From positions 62,001 through 126,000 of the forward strand of contig CAVVWD010000029.1 of the NCBI GenBank assembly GCA_963751835.1: DNA of 64,000 bases. The letters run 5' to 3'. This document shows positions 50,619 to 61,294 of this stretch, piece by piece. This DNA comes from JACVRW01 sp963751835 (lineage in GTDB: Bacteria; Actinomycetota; Thermoleophilia; Solirubrobacterales; Thermoleophilaceae). Below the pieces are notes generated by a model that was given only the letters and a program-made list of their open reading frames with translations, was not told the DNA's origin and did not search any database. Position 1 is the stretch's first letter. Each line of letters opens with the position of its first letter. A program made the translations under genes and the position numbers.

Positions 50619-51551
50619 ATGCCCCGCGCTCTGTGGTCAGGCTCGCTCAGCTTCGGCCTGGTCAACGTACCGGTGCAGCTCGTGAGCGCCGCACGTGACC
50701 TCGGCTACCACTTCCACGAGCTGCACGAGAAGGACGACGCCAGGATCGAGCAGCACCGGTTCTGCTCTGAGGAGGACGCCGAGGTGATGTGGGAGGAGGT
50801 GGCCCACAGCTACGACCTGGACGGCAAGCAGGTGATCGTGACCGACGAGGAGCTCGGCTCAGTCGAGCCGCGCAAGACGCGCACGATCGACATCGAGGCG
50901 TTCGTCCAGCTCGCCGATGTGGATCCGGTCTACTTCGACCACCCCTACTTCCTCGTGCCCGCCGGAGACAGCGAGGGAACGCTGCGCGCGTACCGGCTGC
51001 TCGTCGAGGTGATGGGGCGCACCGAGCGCGTCGCGCTGGGACGGTTCGTGATGCGAACCAAGGAGTACCTCGCCGCCGTGCGCGCCCGCGAGGGGGCGCT
51101 GCTTCTCACCACGATGCGCTTCCACGACGAGGTTCGCCCGACCCAGCCGATTCCGACCGGTGGAAAGAAGCCCGCCAAGAAGCAGCTCGACAGCGCCGTC
51201 GCGCTGATCGAGGCGCTCGCGACGGATTGGGAGCCCGCTCGCTACGAGGACTGCTATCGCGAGCGCCTCGGACGCGTGATCGAGAGCAAGCGCAAGCGCA
51301 GGAAGATCGAGGCGCCCAAGCCCGAGAAGGAACCGGCGCCCGTTCCCGACCTGATGGACGCGCTCCAGCGCGCGATCGACAACGTGCGCGCGGGCAGGAA
51401 CGTGAGGGCCGAGCCCGAGGACGGCGACGCCGAGCTCGACGGCCTGAGCCGCGACGAGCTCTACGAGCGGGCCCAGGAGGAACAGATCCCGGGGCGCACC
51501 AAGATGTCTAAGAAGGAGCTGGTGAAGGCCCTCACCGAGGCCGGGAAGTAG
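50619..51551 (+). CDS. ku: Ku protein, second copy with C-terminal helical/SAP-like tail
   Basis: The 310-residue protein is a diverged Ku (PRALWSGSLSFGLVNVPVQL, DARIEQHRFCSEEDAEVMWE, DPVYFDHPYFLVPAGDSEGT). It has a longer basic C-terminus (KRKRRKIEAPKPEKEP) and a final LSRDELYERAQEEQIPGRTK, MSKKELVKALTEAG motif resembling a SAP or Rho-N DNA-binding helix pair. Two adjacent, unequal Ku genes suggest a heterodimer or separate roles. No ligD is present in the window. Confidence 0.93.
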   Translation: MPRALWSGSLSFGLVNVPVQLVSAARDLGYHFHELHEKDDARIEQHRFCSEEDAEVMWEEVAHSYDLDGKQVIVTDEELGSVEPRKTRTIDIEAFVQLADVDPVYFDHPYFLVPAGDSEGTLRAYRLLVEVMGRTERVALGRFVMRTKEYLAAVRAREGALLLTTMRFHDEVRPTQPIPTGGKKPAKKQLDSAVALIEALATDWEPARYEDCYRERLGRVIESKRKRRKIEAPKPEKEPAPVPDLMDALQRAIDNVRAGRNVRAEPEDGDAELDGLSRDELYERAQEEQIPGRTKMSKKELVKALTEAGK

Positions 51552-51629
51552 GCCCGGCGCCGTGCGAACACCGATGAGTTTTCGCGCCCCACGCGGTCAC
51601 CTCAGTAAGCAACGCGGAAGGAGGGCACC

Positions 51630-52376
51630 ATGAGCCTCCCGAGAATCGCCTCACGAGACGACTGGCTTGCGGCCCGCAAGGAGCTGCTGGCCAAGGAGAA
51701 GGAGCTGACCATGCGGCGCGACTCGCTCAACGTAGAGCGACGCAACCTGCCGATGGTGAAGATCGAGAAGGACTACCTCTTCGAGGGGCCCGACGGGCCG
51801 GCGACGCTGCCGGACCTGTTCGAGGGCCGCAGCCAGCTGATCATCGGGCACTTCATGTTCAACCCCGAGTGGGAGGACGGCTGCCCGAGCTGCTCGGCGG
51901 GAGCCGCCGAGGTCGCCGATGGGCTGCTCGAGCATCTGCACGCACGCGACACCTCGTTCGCCTACGTATCGCGGGCGCCGATCGAGAAGATCGAGCGCTA
52001 CAAGGCCAAGAAGGGCTGGGACTTCCGCTGGTACTCGTCCTATGGCAGCGACTTCAACTACGACTTCGACGTGACCGTGGACGAGTCGGTCAAGCCCGCC
52101 GTCTACAACTACAAGAGCAAGGCCGAGCACGAGCAGGCCGGCACGGGCTACTACTTCGAGGGCGAGCAGCCGATCGAGGAGCCCGGCACGAGCTGCTTCC
52201 TGCGCGTCGGCGATGACGTCTTCCACACCTACTCGACCTTCGGGCGCGGCGCCGAGATGATGGGGGGCTCCTACTACTGGCTCGACCTCACGGCGCTGGG
52301 GAGACAGGAGGACTGGGAGGAGCCCAAGGGCCGCGCGGCGAGCGTGCACGCCGCGAGCCCGGATTTCGCGACCTGA
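51630..52376 (+). CDS. DUF899 family protein, second copy
   Basis: The 248-residue protein has AAGGAGGG before ATG and the DUF899 pattern: IASRDDWLAARKELLAKEKE, FEGPDGPATLPDLFEGRSQL, a Cys pair in DGCPSCSAGAAEV, and YYWLDLTALGRQEDWEEP. It lacks a neighbouring arsR, unlike the copy at 31872. Thioredoxin-like fold, reaction unknown. Confidence 0.87.
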   Translation: MSLPRIASRDDWLAARKELLAKEKELTMRRDSLNVERRNLPMVKIEKDYLFEGPDGPATLPDLFEGRSQLIIGHFMFNPEWEDGCPSCSAGAAEVADGLLEHLHARDTSFAYVSRAPIEKIERYKAKKGWDFRWYSSYGSDFNYDFDVTVDESVKPAVYNYKSKAEHEQAGTGYYFEGEQPIEEPGTSCFLRVGDDVFHTYSTFGRGAEMMGGSYYWLDLTALGRQEDWEEPKGRAASVHAASPDFAT

Positions 52377-52401
52377 CTAGTGATCCGTCATCCTCGGCGG
52401 C

Positions 52402-52737
52402 GTGATCGCTCGTCGCTGGAGGGGCTGGGCGGAGGGCCAGGCGAATGCCGACGCCTACGCGGCGCATTTCGAGAGCGCCGTGCGGCCACGGCTCGACGGC
52501 ACCGACGGCTTCCTCGGCGCGACGCTCGAGCGCGTCGAGGGCCCCGATGGGCGCACGGAGATCGTCGTCGTGACGCGCTGGGCATCGATGGACGCCATCC
52601 GGGCGTTCGCGGCTGACGAAGTCGACGTCGCCGTCGTCGAGCCCGATGCGCGCGCCTTGCTCACCGACTTCGACACGAAGGTGCGGCACATCGAGTTAGG
52701 CGACGAGAACGTGCACGGCCACCTCGAGCTGAGATGA
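52402..52737 (+). CDS. Antibiotic biosynthesis monooxygenase-like protein
   Basis: The 111-residue protein starts at GTG. It has the ABM/dimeric alpha-beta barrel pattern: IARRWRGWAEGQANADAYAA, then GTDGFLGATLERVEGPDG and EIVVVTRWASMDAIRAFA. It overlaps the dehydrogenase by 4 bp, so it is the first gene of the plus-strand arm of the catabolic locus, though its role there is unclear. Confidence 0.75.
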   Translation: MIARRWRGWAEGQANADAYAAHFESAVRPRLDGTDGFLGATLERVEGPDGRTEIVVVTRWASMDAIRAFAADEVDVAVVEPDARALLTDFDTKVRHIELGDENVHGHLELR

Positions 52738-53849
52738 GCGACCTGGTCACCCGAGCTGCCGTGCTGCGCGAGTTCAGCGCGCCTCAGCGTGTCGAGGAGG
52801 TGCGCCTGCGGGCGCCGGGTCGCGGCGAGGCGCTCGTGCGGCTCACGGCGGCGGGCGTCTGCCACAGCGACGTCGGCCAGGCAGATGGGGAGTGGGAGTT
52901 CCCGCTGCCCGCGGTGCTGGGTCACGAGGGCGCCGGCGTCGTCGAGCAGGTCGGACCGGGCGCGACCACCGCCCCGGGCACCCGCGTGCTGCTCAGCCTG
53001 GCGCCGGGCTGCGGCCGCTGCCGGCACTGCCTCCAGGGCCGCCCGATCCTGTGCCAGGACTCACTCGACGCGATGGGCGAGGGGCGCCTCACCACCGGCG
53101 CATCGCCGATCAGCGTCGACGGCGAGGTCGTTAGCGCCTACTCCCTGCTCGCCTGCTTCGCCCGGCATGCGGTCGTCGCCGAGCGCAGCCTCATCCCCCT
53201 CCCCGACGACGTGCCCGACGAGGTGGGTGCGCTCGTCGGCTGCGCGGTGATCACGGGCGTGGGCGCCGCATTCGAGAGCATCGACGTGCCCGCCGGAAGC
53301 CGCGGCGCGGTCATCGGCGCCGGCGGGGTCGGCGTCAACGCGATCCAGGGCGCCCGGACCCGGGGCGCGGCCGCCGTGCTGGCGATCGACCCTTCGCAGG
53401 AGCGGCTCGAATGGGCGCGCCGCTTCGGCGCCACCGACGTGCTGGGCGCCGGCGACGAGCAGGCCATCGGGTCCCTGCGAGCCGGCGCCGCGAGGGAGGG
53501 CTTCGACTGGACGATCGTCACCGTCGGCGACACGGGCGCGATGACACTCGGCGTCGAGCTGCTGCGACCCGGCGGCACGGCGGCCATCGTCGGCCTCGCC
53601 CCCCAGGGGCGCCCCGCTCCGATCGACATGCTCGATCTCGTGACCTACGAGCGGCGCGTCGTCGGGTCCGCCTACGGCACGCTCAGCCCGCGGCTGCTCG
53701 TGCCGCGCATCCTCGACCTGTACCGCGCCGGCGCCCTCCGGCTCGAGGAGCTCGTGGCCGACCGTTTTGCACTCGAGGAGATAAACCAGGCCTTCGACAC
53801 GGCCCGCTCGGCGCGCGGTCTGCGCTCGGTCCTTCGGCTCGATGACTGA
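52734..53849 (+). CDS. Zinc-dependent alcohol dehydrogenase (MDR family)
   Basis: The 371-residue protein has the catalytic zinc ligands in GVCHSDVGQADG and GHEGAGVVEQVG, a structural zinc site CGRCRHCLQGRPILC, and an NAD-binding loop GAGGVGVNAIQGA. It resembles class III-like MDR enzymes. It would oxidise an alcohol or sugar hydroxyl. It overlaps the mandelate racemase-like gene by 8 bp. Confidence 0.9.
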   Translation: MSDLVTRAAVLREFSAPQRVEEVRLRAPGRGEALVRLTAAGVCHSDVGQADGEWEFPLPAVLGHEGAGVVEQVGPGATTAPGTRVLLSLAPGCGRCRHCLQGRPILCQDSLDAMGEGRLTTGASPISVDGEVVSAYSLLACFARHAVVAERSLIPLPDDVPDEVGALVGCAVITGVGAAFESIDVPAGSRGAVIGAGGVGVNAIQGARTRGAAAVLAIDPSQERLEWARRFGATDVLGAGDEQAIGSLRAGAAREGFDWTIVTVGDTGAMTLGVELLRPGGTAAIVGLAPQGRPAPIDMLDLVTYERRVVGSAYGTLSPRLLVPRILDLYRAGALRLEELVADRFALEEINQAFDTARSARGLRSVLRLDD

Positions 53850-55029
53850 AGCCGTCTCGCCGATCGCCGACGTGCGCGCCACGGTTCTGCGCAGCGGCTC
53901 CGACCCGGAGGACCTCGACAGCTCCTCCGAGACGCTGCTGCTCGAGGTCGAGGACGTCGAGGGACGGGTGGGCATTGGCGAGGCGGACACCGCATCGCGG
54001 GCCGGCGCGGCGCTGGTCGACATGGAGGACGTGCACCGTTGGAACGGCTCCTTCCGTGGCGTGCTGCTCGGCGCCGACCCGTTCACGACAACGGAGCTCT
54101 GGGCCCGAATGGCCGAGCGCACCTCCTACGCCGGCCCGTCCGGGATCGCGCGCCACACCCTCGCCGGCCTCGACATCGCGTTGCACGACCTGGCGGGGAA
54201 GCAGCTCGGTCGCCCGGCATTCCACCTGCTGGGAGGCGCGCGGCGGGAGTATCTCTCCCCCTACGCCACTGTCTACGCCGGCGCCGCCCGCGACCGTCCG
54301 CTCGGCGAGCTGATGGAGCGCAGCCGCCAGCTGCTCGAGCGCGCGCTCGCCGCGGGCTTCCGCGCGGTCAAGCTGGAGCTGATCTTCGAGGGGGCCGCCG
54401 GCGACCGCCAGCTCGTCGACTGCATCCGCGAGGCACGCCGCACCGTGGGCGAGGAGGTCGAGCTGCTCGTCGACTTCGGCTACCGCTGGAGCCACTGGCG
54501 CGACGCCCTGGCCGCTCTGCGCGCCGTGGAGGACTGCCGGCTCTGGCTGGTCGAGGCGGCGCTGTCGCACGACGACCTGACGGGACATGCCCGGCTCGCC
54601 GCCCGGGCGGAGCCGCGCATCGGCGGCGCCGAGCTGGCCACGACGCTCGAGGAGTGCGTGGCCTGGCTCGAGGTCGGCCGCGTCGACGTGCTGCAGCCTG
54701 ATGTCGCGCGCGCCGGCGGCCTCACCGGGATGCGGCGCATCGCCGAGCTGGCCGCCGTGCGCAGCGCCGAGGTGGTGCCGCACTGCTGGAAGACCGGCAT
54801 CAACGCCGCCGCCGCACGCCACCTCCAGGCGGCGAGCCCGAACGTCCCGCTCATCGAGATGCTTACCCCGGAGCTGTTCGATTCGCCGCTCCGCCGCGAG
54901 CTGGTGCGCGGCGAGCCCACGCTGCGCGAGGGACGGCTCCCGCTTCCCGACCGTCCGGGGCTGGGCATCGAGCTGGTGCCCGAGGCGGTCGAGGCCTACC
55001 GGGAGGCCGAAGTCAGAACGTCGACGTGA
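53842..55029 (+). CDS. Enolase-superfamily (mandelate racemase/MLE) protein 1
   Basis: The 395-residue protein has the N-terminal capping domain and a TIM-barrel with HTLAGLDIALHDLAGKQLGR, the catalytic-base region RAVKLELIF (KxE rather than KxK), metal ligands Asp in LLVDFGYRW, Glu in WLVEAALS and Glu in GGAELATTLEE, and PHCWKTGINAAAARH with a possible His base. It could dehydrate a sugar acid or racemise. Its 3' end overlaps the convergent SDR by 17 bp. Confidence 0.87.
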   Translation: MTEAVSPIADVRATVLRSGSDPEDLDSSSETLLLEVEDVEGRVGIGEADTASRAGAALVDMEDVHRWNGSFRGVLLGADPFTTTELWARMAERTSYAGPSGIARHTLAGLDIALHDLAGKQLGRPAFHLLGGARREYLSPYATVYAGAARDRPLGELMERSRQLLERALAAGFRAVKLELIFEGAAGDRQLVDCIREARRTVGEEVELLVDFGYRWSHWRDALAALRAVEDCRLWLVEAALSHDDLTGHARLAARAEPRIGGAELATTLEECVAWLEVGRVDVLQPDVARAGGLTGMRRIAELAAVRSAEVVPHCWKTGINAAAARHLQAASPNVPLIEMLTPELFDSPLRRELVRGEPTLREGRLPLPDRPGLGIELVPEAVEAYREAEVRTST

Positions 55030-55753
55030 GACCGCCGTCGATCGTCACCGTCTGAGCAGTGACGTAGGTGTTCCCGGGGCCGGCCAGCCACAGGATGCAG
55101 CCGGCGACTTCGTCGGCGGTGGCGCTCCGGCGCACCGGCAGGCGACCCTCCTCGACGTAGACACGCCGGTGGGGCTCCGTCTCGAGCACGTCCTTCATGT
55201 CTGCGCCGAGCGACATGCGCGTGGCCACGAACGCCGGCGCCACCGCGTTGACGAGTACCCCACTGGCCGCGAGCTCGATGCCGAGCGTACGTGTGGCGCC
55301 CTCGAGCCCCGCCTTCGAGACGTCGTAGGCGAGCGCGTCGGGTGCCGAGTGGCGCGCGTGGACGGACGTCACGTTCACGATCCTGCCGTAGCCGCGCTCC
55401 TTCATTCCGCGGGCAGCGGCGGCGGCCAGCAGGATCGGTGCGTAAAGGTTGACGGTCAGCGTTCGTGCGAGGGCAGTGCCGGACAGATCCTCGAGCGGAG
55501 TCGTCTCGTAGATCCCGGCGACATTGACGAGCGCGTCGAGCGGCCCGAGCTCTGCCTCGGCTCGCGTCACGAGCTCCTCCAAGCGGTCGAGCTCGGCAAG
55601 GTCGGCCTCGATCGCAAAGCCGCCCGGCGGTGCATCGGCCGGCTCCCGATCGACGGCGCAAACCCGGGCGCCGGCGGCGGCCAGGCGCGCGGCCGTGGCG
55701 CGGCCGATGCCGTTGGCGGCACCGGTCACGAGCACGCCGCGACCCTCGCGCAT
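55013..55753 (-). CDS. SDR family oxidoreductase
   Basis: ATG 55753 begins MREGRGVLVTGAANGIGRAT, a clear SDR start; it overlaps the GH105-like stop (TGATG). The protein of 246 residues has VNVAGIYETTPLEDL, VNVTSVHARHSAPDALAYDV then SKAGLEG (Ser, Tyr, Lys of the active site), and the ending VTAQTVTIDGGLTS. It is the last gene of the minus-strand arm and probably oxidises a sugar or sugar acid. Confidence 0.88.
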   Translation of the reverse strand: MREGRGVLVTGAANGIGRATAARLAAAGARVCAVDREPADAPPGGFAIEADLAELDRLEELVTRAEAELGPLDALVNVAGIYETTPLEDLSGTALARTLTVNLYAPILLAAAAARGMKERGYGRIVNVTSVHARHSAPDALAYDVSKAGLEGATRTLGIELAASGVLVNAVAPAFVATRMSLGADMKDVLETEPHRRVYVEEGRLPVRRSATADEVAGCILWLAGPGNTYVTAQTVTIDGGLTSTF

Positions 55754-56836
55754 CAACGGAACCCCAGACGGTCGATGGCCGCCGCGGCCAGCAGCAGCGG
55801 ACCCTGCCCCCATGGGACCACGGCGCCCCGCGGGACGTGGTGGTAATGCGAGGGCACTGTGCAGGCCCACACGTTCGCCGACACGCCCGCCAAGACACCG
55901 TCCTCGCCGACCAGCGCGGCCGTGTGCGACCAGGCCCGCCGCGCCAGTGTCGAGCTGATCGTTCCCGAGCACACCCGAGGCGACCGCCGCGCCCACCCCC
56001 GCGGCCACGAAGGCCGCGGTGGAGCTCTCGTCGCCCGACTCAGGGTCTCCGACCACCGCGTCCCAGCCGCCGTCGGCGCGCTGGCTCCCCCGGAGCGCCC
56101 GCACGAGGCGCTCGAGCGCACCCACTAGCGACTCCCGCTCGACGTGGTCGCGCGGCAGCGCCTCCAGAACGTCCACAAGGCCCAGGAGCGCCCAGCCCTG
56201 CCCGCGGCCCCAGCCGAAGCCGTAGCGCTCGCCACTGCGCTCGAGGAAGAAGTGCCAGAAGAGTCCCGAGCCGTCCTGAAGCAGCTCGCTCAGCGCGCGC
56301 GCCTGGCCGGCGCCGGCGTCCACCAGCTCGGGGGCATCCGCAAGCACTCCGAGGCGCACCAGAAAGGGCGGGTCGAAGTGAAGCGCGTCGACGAACACGC
56401 CCGGTCCCGGATCCTCGAGCAGGTCGCGGTCGCGCGGGCCGAGGGGCTCGCCGCCGAACGGCTCGCGCAGCGGCGCGCGCTCGAACGGCAGCGCCACGCC
56501 GCGCAAGGTCCTGCGTGCGGTCAGATACCCGGCGGCATCCAGCCCTGCCTCCAACAGCAACTCGTCGTCGTGGCGCGCGGCAAGCTCGCACAGGACCTTG
56601 CCGGGCAGCGTGTTGTCGAGCTCGGTGAAGGGATGCCGTCGCGCCGCCCAGCCGCGCAGCAGGCCGTGCACCCAAGCCTCGTAGCGTGGCTCCCCGAGCA
56701 GGTCCCCGGCTCGAACGAGGCCCTCGAGGCCGGTCGACTCGCCGTAGTGCCAGACGCGGAAGGGGTAATCGATCAGCAGCTCGGCGGCGGCCTGGAGCCG
56801 CTCGCGCGGGACCGTGACAGCCACCGGGCTCACCAC
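55753..56836 (-). pseudogene. GH88/GH105-like glycoside hydrolase, one-base frameshift
   Basis: From GTG 56836 the protein has the unsaturated-uronyl hydrolase layout: YPFRVWHYGESTGLEGLVRA, ELDNTLPGKVLCELAARHD, VFVDALHFDPPFLVRLG with a catalytic-type Asp, and the hallmark YGFGWGRGQGWALLGLVDVL. Near 55943 the frame slips by one extra base; the rest, HTAALVGEDGVLAGVSANVW then HYHHVPRGAVVPWGQGPLLL, ends at 55753. Corrected length is about 360 residues. The family hydrates unsaturated glucuronyl or rhamnogalacturonyl ends. No signal peptide: cytoplasmic. Confidence 0.8.
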
Positions 56837-56848
56837 GATGCGGGCCCC

Positions 56849-58114
56849 TCACTTCGCCAGCGCCCGTCGCGACCCATGCCCGAGCGGCGCCGCTGCGCCT
56901 CGGAGATGTAGCGCGTCGCTCAGCTCGAAGCCGTGGCCGGGACCGGCCGCGGGACGCGCGGCGCCGGCCGCGAGCGTCGGCACGCCCGTGCCGATCTCCG
57001 CGTAGAGGTCGTGCGCGTACGCACGCACGCACTCCTGAATCACCGCGTTGGGCAGGTGCAGGGCGGTGTGGACGGCGGCGGCCCAGCACACCGGCCCCGC
57101 GCAGTCGTGAAGGATCACGCCGAGCCCGCGCGCTTCCGCATACGCGGCGATGCGCACGGCCTCGGTGACGCCGCCGACCCAGCCGAGATCCATCCGCACG
57201 AGCGAGACTCGGCCGCGCTCGATCATCTCGACGTAGCTCGGAAGCCCGCAGCGGTAGTCGTAGCCCGCCAGCGGCATCGTCAGCGCCTCGCCCAGCCGCC
57301 CGAGCGAGTCGAGCGCCGAGATGCGCAGCGGATCCTCGAGCCACATCAGGTCGAAGCGCGAGAGGGCCCGCGCGATCTGGAGCGCCGGCGCGAGCGTCCA
57401 CATGCTGGCGAGGTCGACCGCCAGGTCGATTCGGTCGCCGACCGCTTCGCGCACGGCCTCGAAGGGCTCGAGGTTCTCAGCGAGCTGGGACGGGCTGATC
57501 GAAAGCCCGCGCGTGGCGTCGGCCAATCGGACGAACGGGAACAGCTTGAGCGCTGTGAAGCCCTCATCGACGAGCTCACGGGCGAGCTCGCCCGGGCGTT
57601 CGAGCGATGCCGTCCAGTCGCGGAAGGCGCTTTGCCGTGAGCCACCCAGGCCCCAGTCGTCCGCGCCCGCCCGCTCGTGGGGCTGCGCCCCGCGCGGCGG
57701 CAGGTGGTCGGGATCGACGGCCGTCACGTAGACGCGAATCGCCTCGCGCACGCGGCCTCCGAGCGCCTCGTGCAGCGGCAGCCCGAGGGCGCGCGAGCGC
57801 AGGTCCCACGAGGCCAGGTCCAGAGCAGAGCAGGCGCTCGAGTCCACCGAGATGCTGCCGCTGTGCGGGCGCCGTCCGTCGGCGAACGCTCCGATCCGCT
57901 GCCACAGCTCGCCCAGGTTGCCTGCCGGTGCGCCCGCAAGCCGCGGAGCCAGCTCGGTGTGCACGTAGGCCTCGACCGCGCCGGCCTGATGGAAGGTCTC
58001 GCCTAGGCCGGCGAGGCCGTCCTCGCCGTGGAGCAGCACGTGGGTGAGGTGCGGGAAGCTCGGGTGGCGGACCGTCTCGACCGACTCGATGCGACCGAAG
58101 GGCTCCTCGCTCAT
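56849..58114 (-). CDS. Enolase-superfamily (mandelate racemase/MLE) protein 2
   Basis: The 421-residue protein has CSALDLASWDLRSRALGLPL, a KxF segment (GFTALKLFPFVR), metal ligands Asp in LAVDLASMWTL, Glu in MWLEDPLRIS and, in place of the usual Glu, Asp in PLAGYDYRCGLPS, and ILHDCAGPVCWAAAVHTALH with a possible His base. It is only distantly like the copy at 53842, so the two probably act on different compounds. It lies between the mutarotase-like and GH105-like genes. Confidence 0.87.
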   Translation of the reverse strand: MSEEPFGRIESVETVRHPSFPHLTHVLLHGEDGLAGLGETFHQAGAVEAYVHTELAPRLAGAPAGNLGELWQRIGAFADGRRPHSGSISVDSSACSALDLASWDLRSRALGLPLHEALGGRVREAIRVYVTAVDPDHLPPRGAQPHERAGADDWGLGGSRQSAFRDWTASLERPGELARELVDEGFTALKLFPFVRLADATRGLSISPSQLAENLEPFEAVREAVGDRIDLAVDLASMWTLAPALQIARALSRFDLMWLEDPLRISALDSLGRLGEALTMPLAGYDYRCGLPSYVEMIERGRVSLVRMDLGWVGGVTEAVRIAAYAEARGLGVILHDCAGPVCWAAAVHTALHLPNAVIQECVRAYAHDLYAEIGTGVPTLAAGAARPAAGPGHGFELSDALHLRGAAAPLGHGSRRALAK

Positions 58115-58115
58115 C

Positions 58116-59025
58116 TCAAACCGGGCGCACGCTCATTGTCCAGGACAGCGTCTCACCACGGGCGAGCCGGTGCGCCTGACCGGCCTCGAGAGCGGCAGCG
58201 AGCCCCAGCAGGTGCGCGACCGAGCAGGGCTCGAGACAGAGCACCTCGGTCGCGTTGCGCCATACCCCTCCAGATCCGCGCGCCTCGTGCCAGACGATCA
58301 GGTGCGGCAGCGCCTCGGCCGACCAGGTGACCTCGACCCCCTGGTCGCGTCCGGTGTTGCGGACGAGCGCCCGGCCCACGCCGACATCGCGCACGACGTA
58401 TACACGCGCGCGCACGTCGCGCGAGCTCCCAGCGGTCGCCGCGCTCGCTCCCGCCCTCGACGAGCCCGATGGCGGGCCACTCCGGCGCATCGGCCGGAGG
58501 ATGGAGCGGGCCCAGCTCGTCGTCGAGCTCGAACGCCCGGCCCGCCGGAAGCTCGAGCTCGACGCCCGGCTCGATCAGCTCGAGCCCGAGGGCCAGGTGC
58601 TCGAGCGCGAGAAGCGGGGCGCCGTCGGCGAGCGCGGTGACCACGCTCGTGACGGTGAGCGCACCGCCGGCGGCCTCGATCCTGCGCTCCGCCCGGAGCC
58701 CGTGCCCCTCCCAGCGCGCGAGGCAGCCGGCCCGATTGTCCTCGATGAGCGTCCACGGGTCGTTGGAGGCCCGGCCGTGGAACCCGTGATGGGCGCCGTC
58801 GACGGTGCAGGCGCTACCCGCGTTGGGCAGGCAGCCCTGCCAGCCGCCTCGCCACGCCGCCGTCCATGGCCCCTCGTCGAGGTCTCCGGGCGCCGGCAGC
58901 TCGGCCCCGAACGGCGGGCGACCCAACAGCTGCCGGCCGCTGCGCAGGTCGACGAGGTCGAGCACCTCGGCCCCGTGACCCGGATCGACGCGCGCGAGAA
59001 CCTCGTCTGACTGCAGGACGAGCAT
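58116..59025 (-). pseudogene. Aldose 1-epimerase-like (mutarotase) protein, one-base frameshift
   Basis: The first frame from ATG 59025 (VLARVDPGHGAEVLDLVDLR, WRGGWQGCLPNAGSACTVDG, HHGFHGRASNDPW) runs to about 58432. One extra base later it continues SSRDVRARVYVVRDVGVGRA, VEVTWSAEALPHLIVWHEAR and stops at 58116. Corrected length is about 303 residues, normal for galactose mutarotase-like proteins, with the HGFHG His pair. It would interconvert sugar anomers. Followed 1 bp later by the second enolase-superfamily gene. Confidence 0.8.
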
Positions 59026-59028
59026 CGG

Positions 59029-60218
<1,190 letters not shown>

Positions 60219-60219
<1 letters not shown>

Positions 60220-61181
60220 CAGCCTCCTGGACGCAAGAGGATCTTGGCGGCTCCGTCGGGCGTGTCGGCGAGCCGGGAGAACGCGGCAAGCCCGTCCTCC
60301 AACGGCATCACCTGGAGCCAGTCGGAGGCCAGGCGCTCCTCGGCCAGGAGCGCGAGCGCCTCGGCGAACTCGGCGCGCGTGTAGGCGAAGTGACCACGCA
60401 GGCGCAGGCTGCGCCGGACGAGCTCCGCCACCGGCATGCCGCCGTCGCCCTGGGCGAGTCCGACCACCACGACCTCTCCCCCGGTCCGCGTACCGGCGAT
60501 GGCGGCGCGCCAGGTTTCCTCCGCGCCGACGGCGTCGATCGAAAGATCGGCGGCAATGCCGGCGGCTTCGGAGCCGTCCGCGAGCACACGCGCCGCGCCG
60601 AGGAGCGTCGCCCACTCACGGCGTGCCGGCACCGGCTCGACCGCCACGACCTCGGCGCCGCGCTGCGCCGCCAGATGCACGCTAAGGAGACCGATCGGCC
60701 CGCACCCCAGGACCAGCACGCGCGCGCCCGGCCCCACGCCGGCCGGCGCCAGCACGGACACGCACACGGCCAGCGGCTCTACCAGGGCCGCGAGCGCGTC
60801 GCTCAGGCCGTCCGGCACCTCGAGAAGCGACTCACGCGGTACCGCAACGCGATCGGCGAAAACGCCGGGGCGGTGCAGGCCGAGCAACTGCCGCTCCGGG
60901 CACAGATTCTCCCGACCCCGCCGGCATTCCTCACATACTCCGCACACGACGAGCGGGAAGACCGAGAAGCGCCCGGGCAGGTCCTGCACCGTGCCGACCA
61001 CCTCGTGTCCGAGCACGAGCGGCGGGCGCCGCGGCCCGTGGTGGCCCTTGAACGGATGCAGGTCGGATCCGCAGATGCCCGCGAGCCCGACGTCCAGCAC
61101 CACCTCGTCGGCGCGCGGCTCCGGATCGGGCAGCTCCTCCACCGCCAGATTGCGGCCTCCGTGCCAGACGAGCGCTCTCAT
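60219..61181 (-). CDS. Zinc-dependent sugar/alcohol dehydrogenase (MDR family)
   Basis: ATG 61181 with GAGGTGA upstream gives 320 residues. It has GICGSDLHPFKGHHG and GHEVVGTVQ for the catalytic zinc, a structural-zinc segment CGVCEECRRGRENLC, a conserved EPLAVCVSVLAPAGV, and the NAD loop LGCGPIGLLSVH. It resembles threonine/sorbitol dehydrogenase-type enzymes. It is the first gene of the minus-strand arm and shares the palindromic promoter region with the binding-protein gene. Confidence 0.9.
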
Positions 61182-61231
61182 GGTCACCTCGGGATTGACG
61201 TGGCCCTGACGGGTGTGCGAGCATAGCACCG

Positions 61232-61266
61232 GTCCGATTGTCGAATCTCAGTTCCGATAATCGGAA
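61232..61266. promoter_or_regulatory. Palindromic operator pair in the divergent sugar promoter
   Basis: TTCCGATAATCGGAA (61252-61266) is a perfect 15-bp palindrome. A weaker copy, GTCCGATTGTCGAAT (61232-61246), matches it at 10 of 15 positions and lies 20 bp away, about two helical turns, so a regulator could bind both on one face. The strong copy is 28 bp before the binding-protein ATG. It resembles IclR-type sites, but no such regulator gene is in the window. Confidence 0.55.
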
Positions 61267-61294
61267 TGGCCCACAGGTCACTGGAGGAGTGAGA

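Noticed and set aside
55013..56836. 607-residue fusion of GH105-like and SDR proteins
   Set aside because: The fusion exists only because a one-base slip near 55943 skips the hydrolase stop at 55753. The hydrolase C-terminus is present in the other frame and the SDR has its own overlapping ATG.
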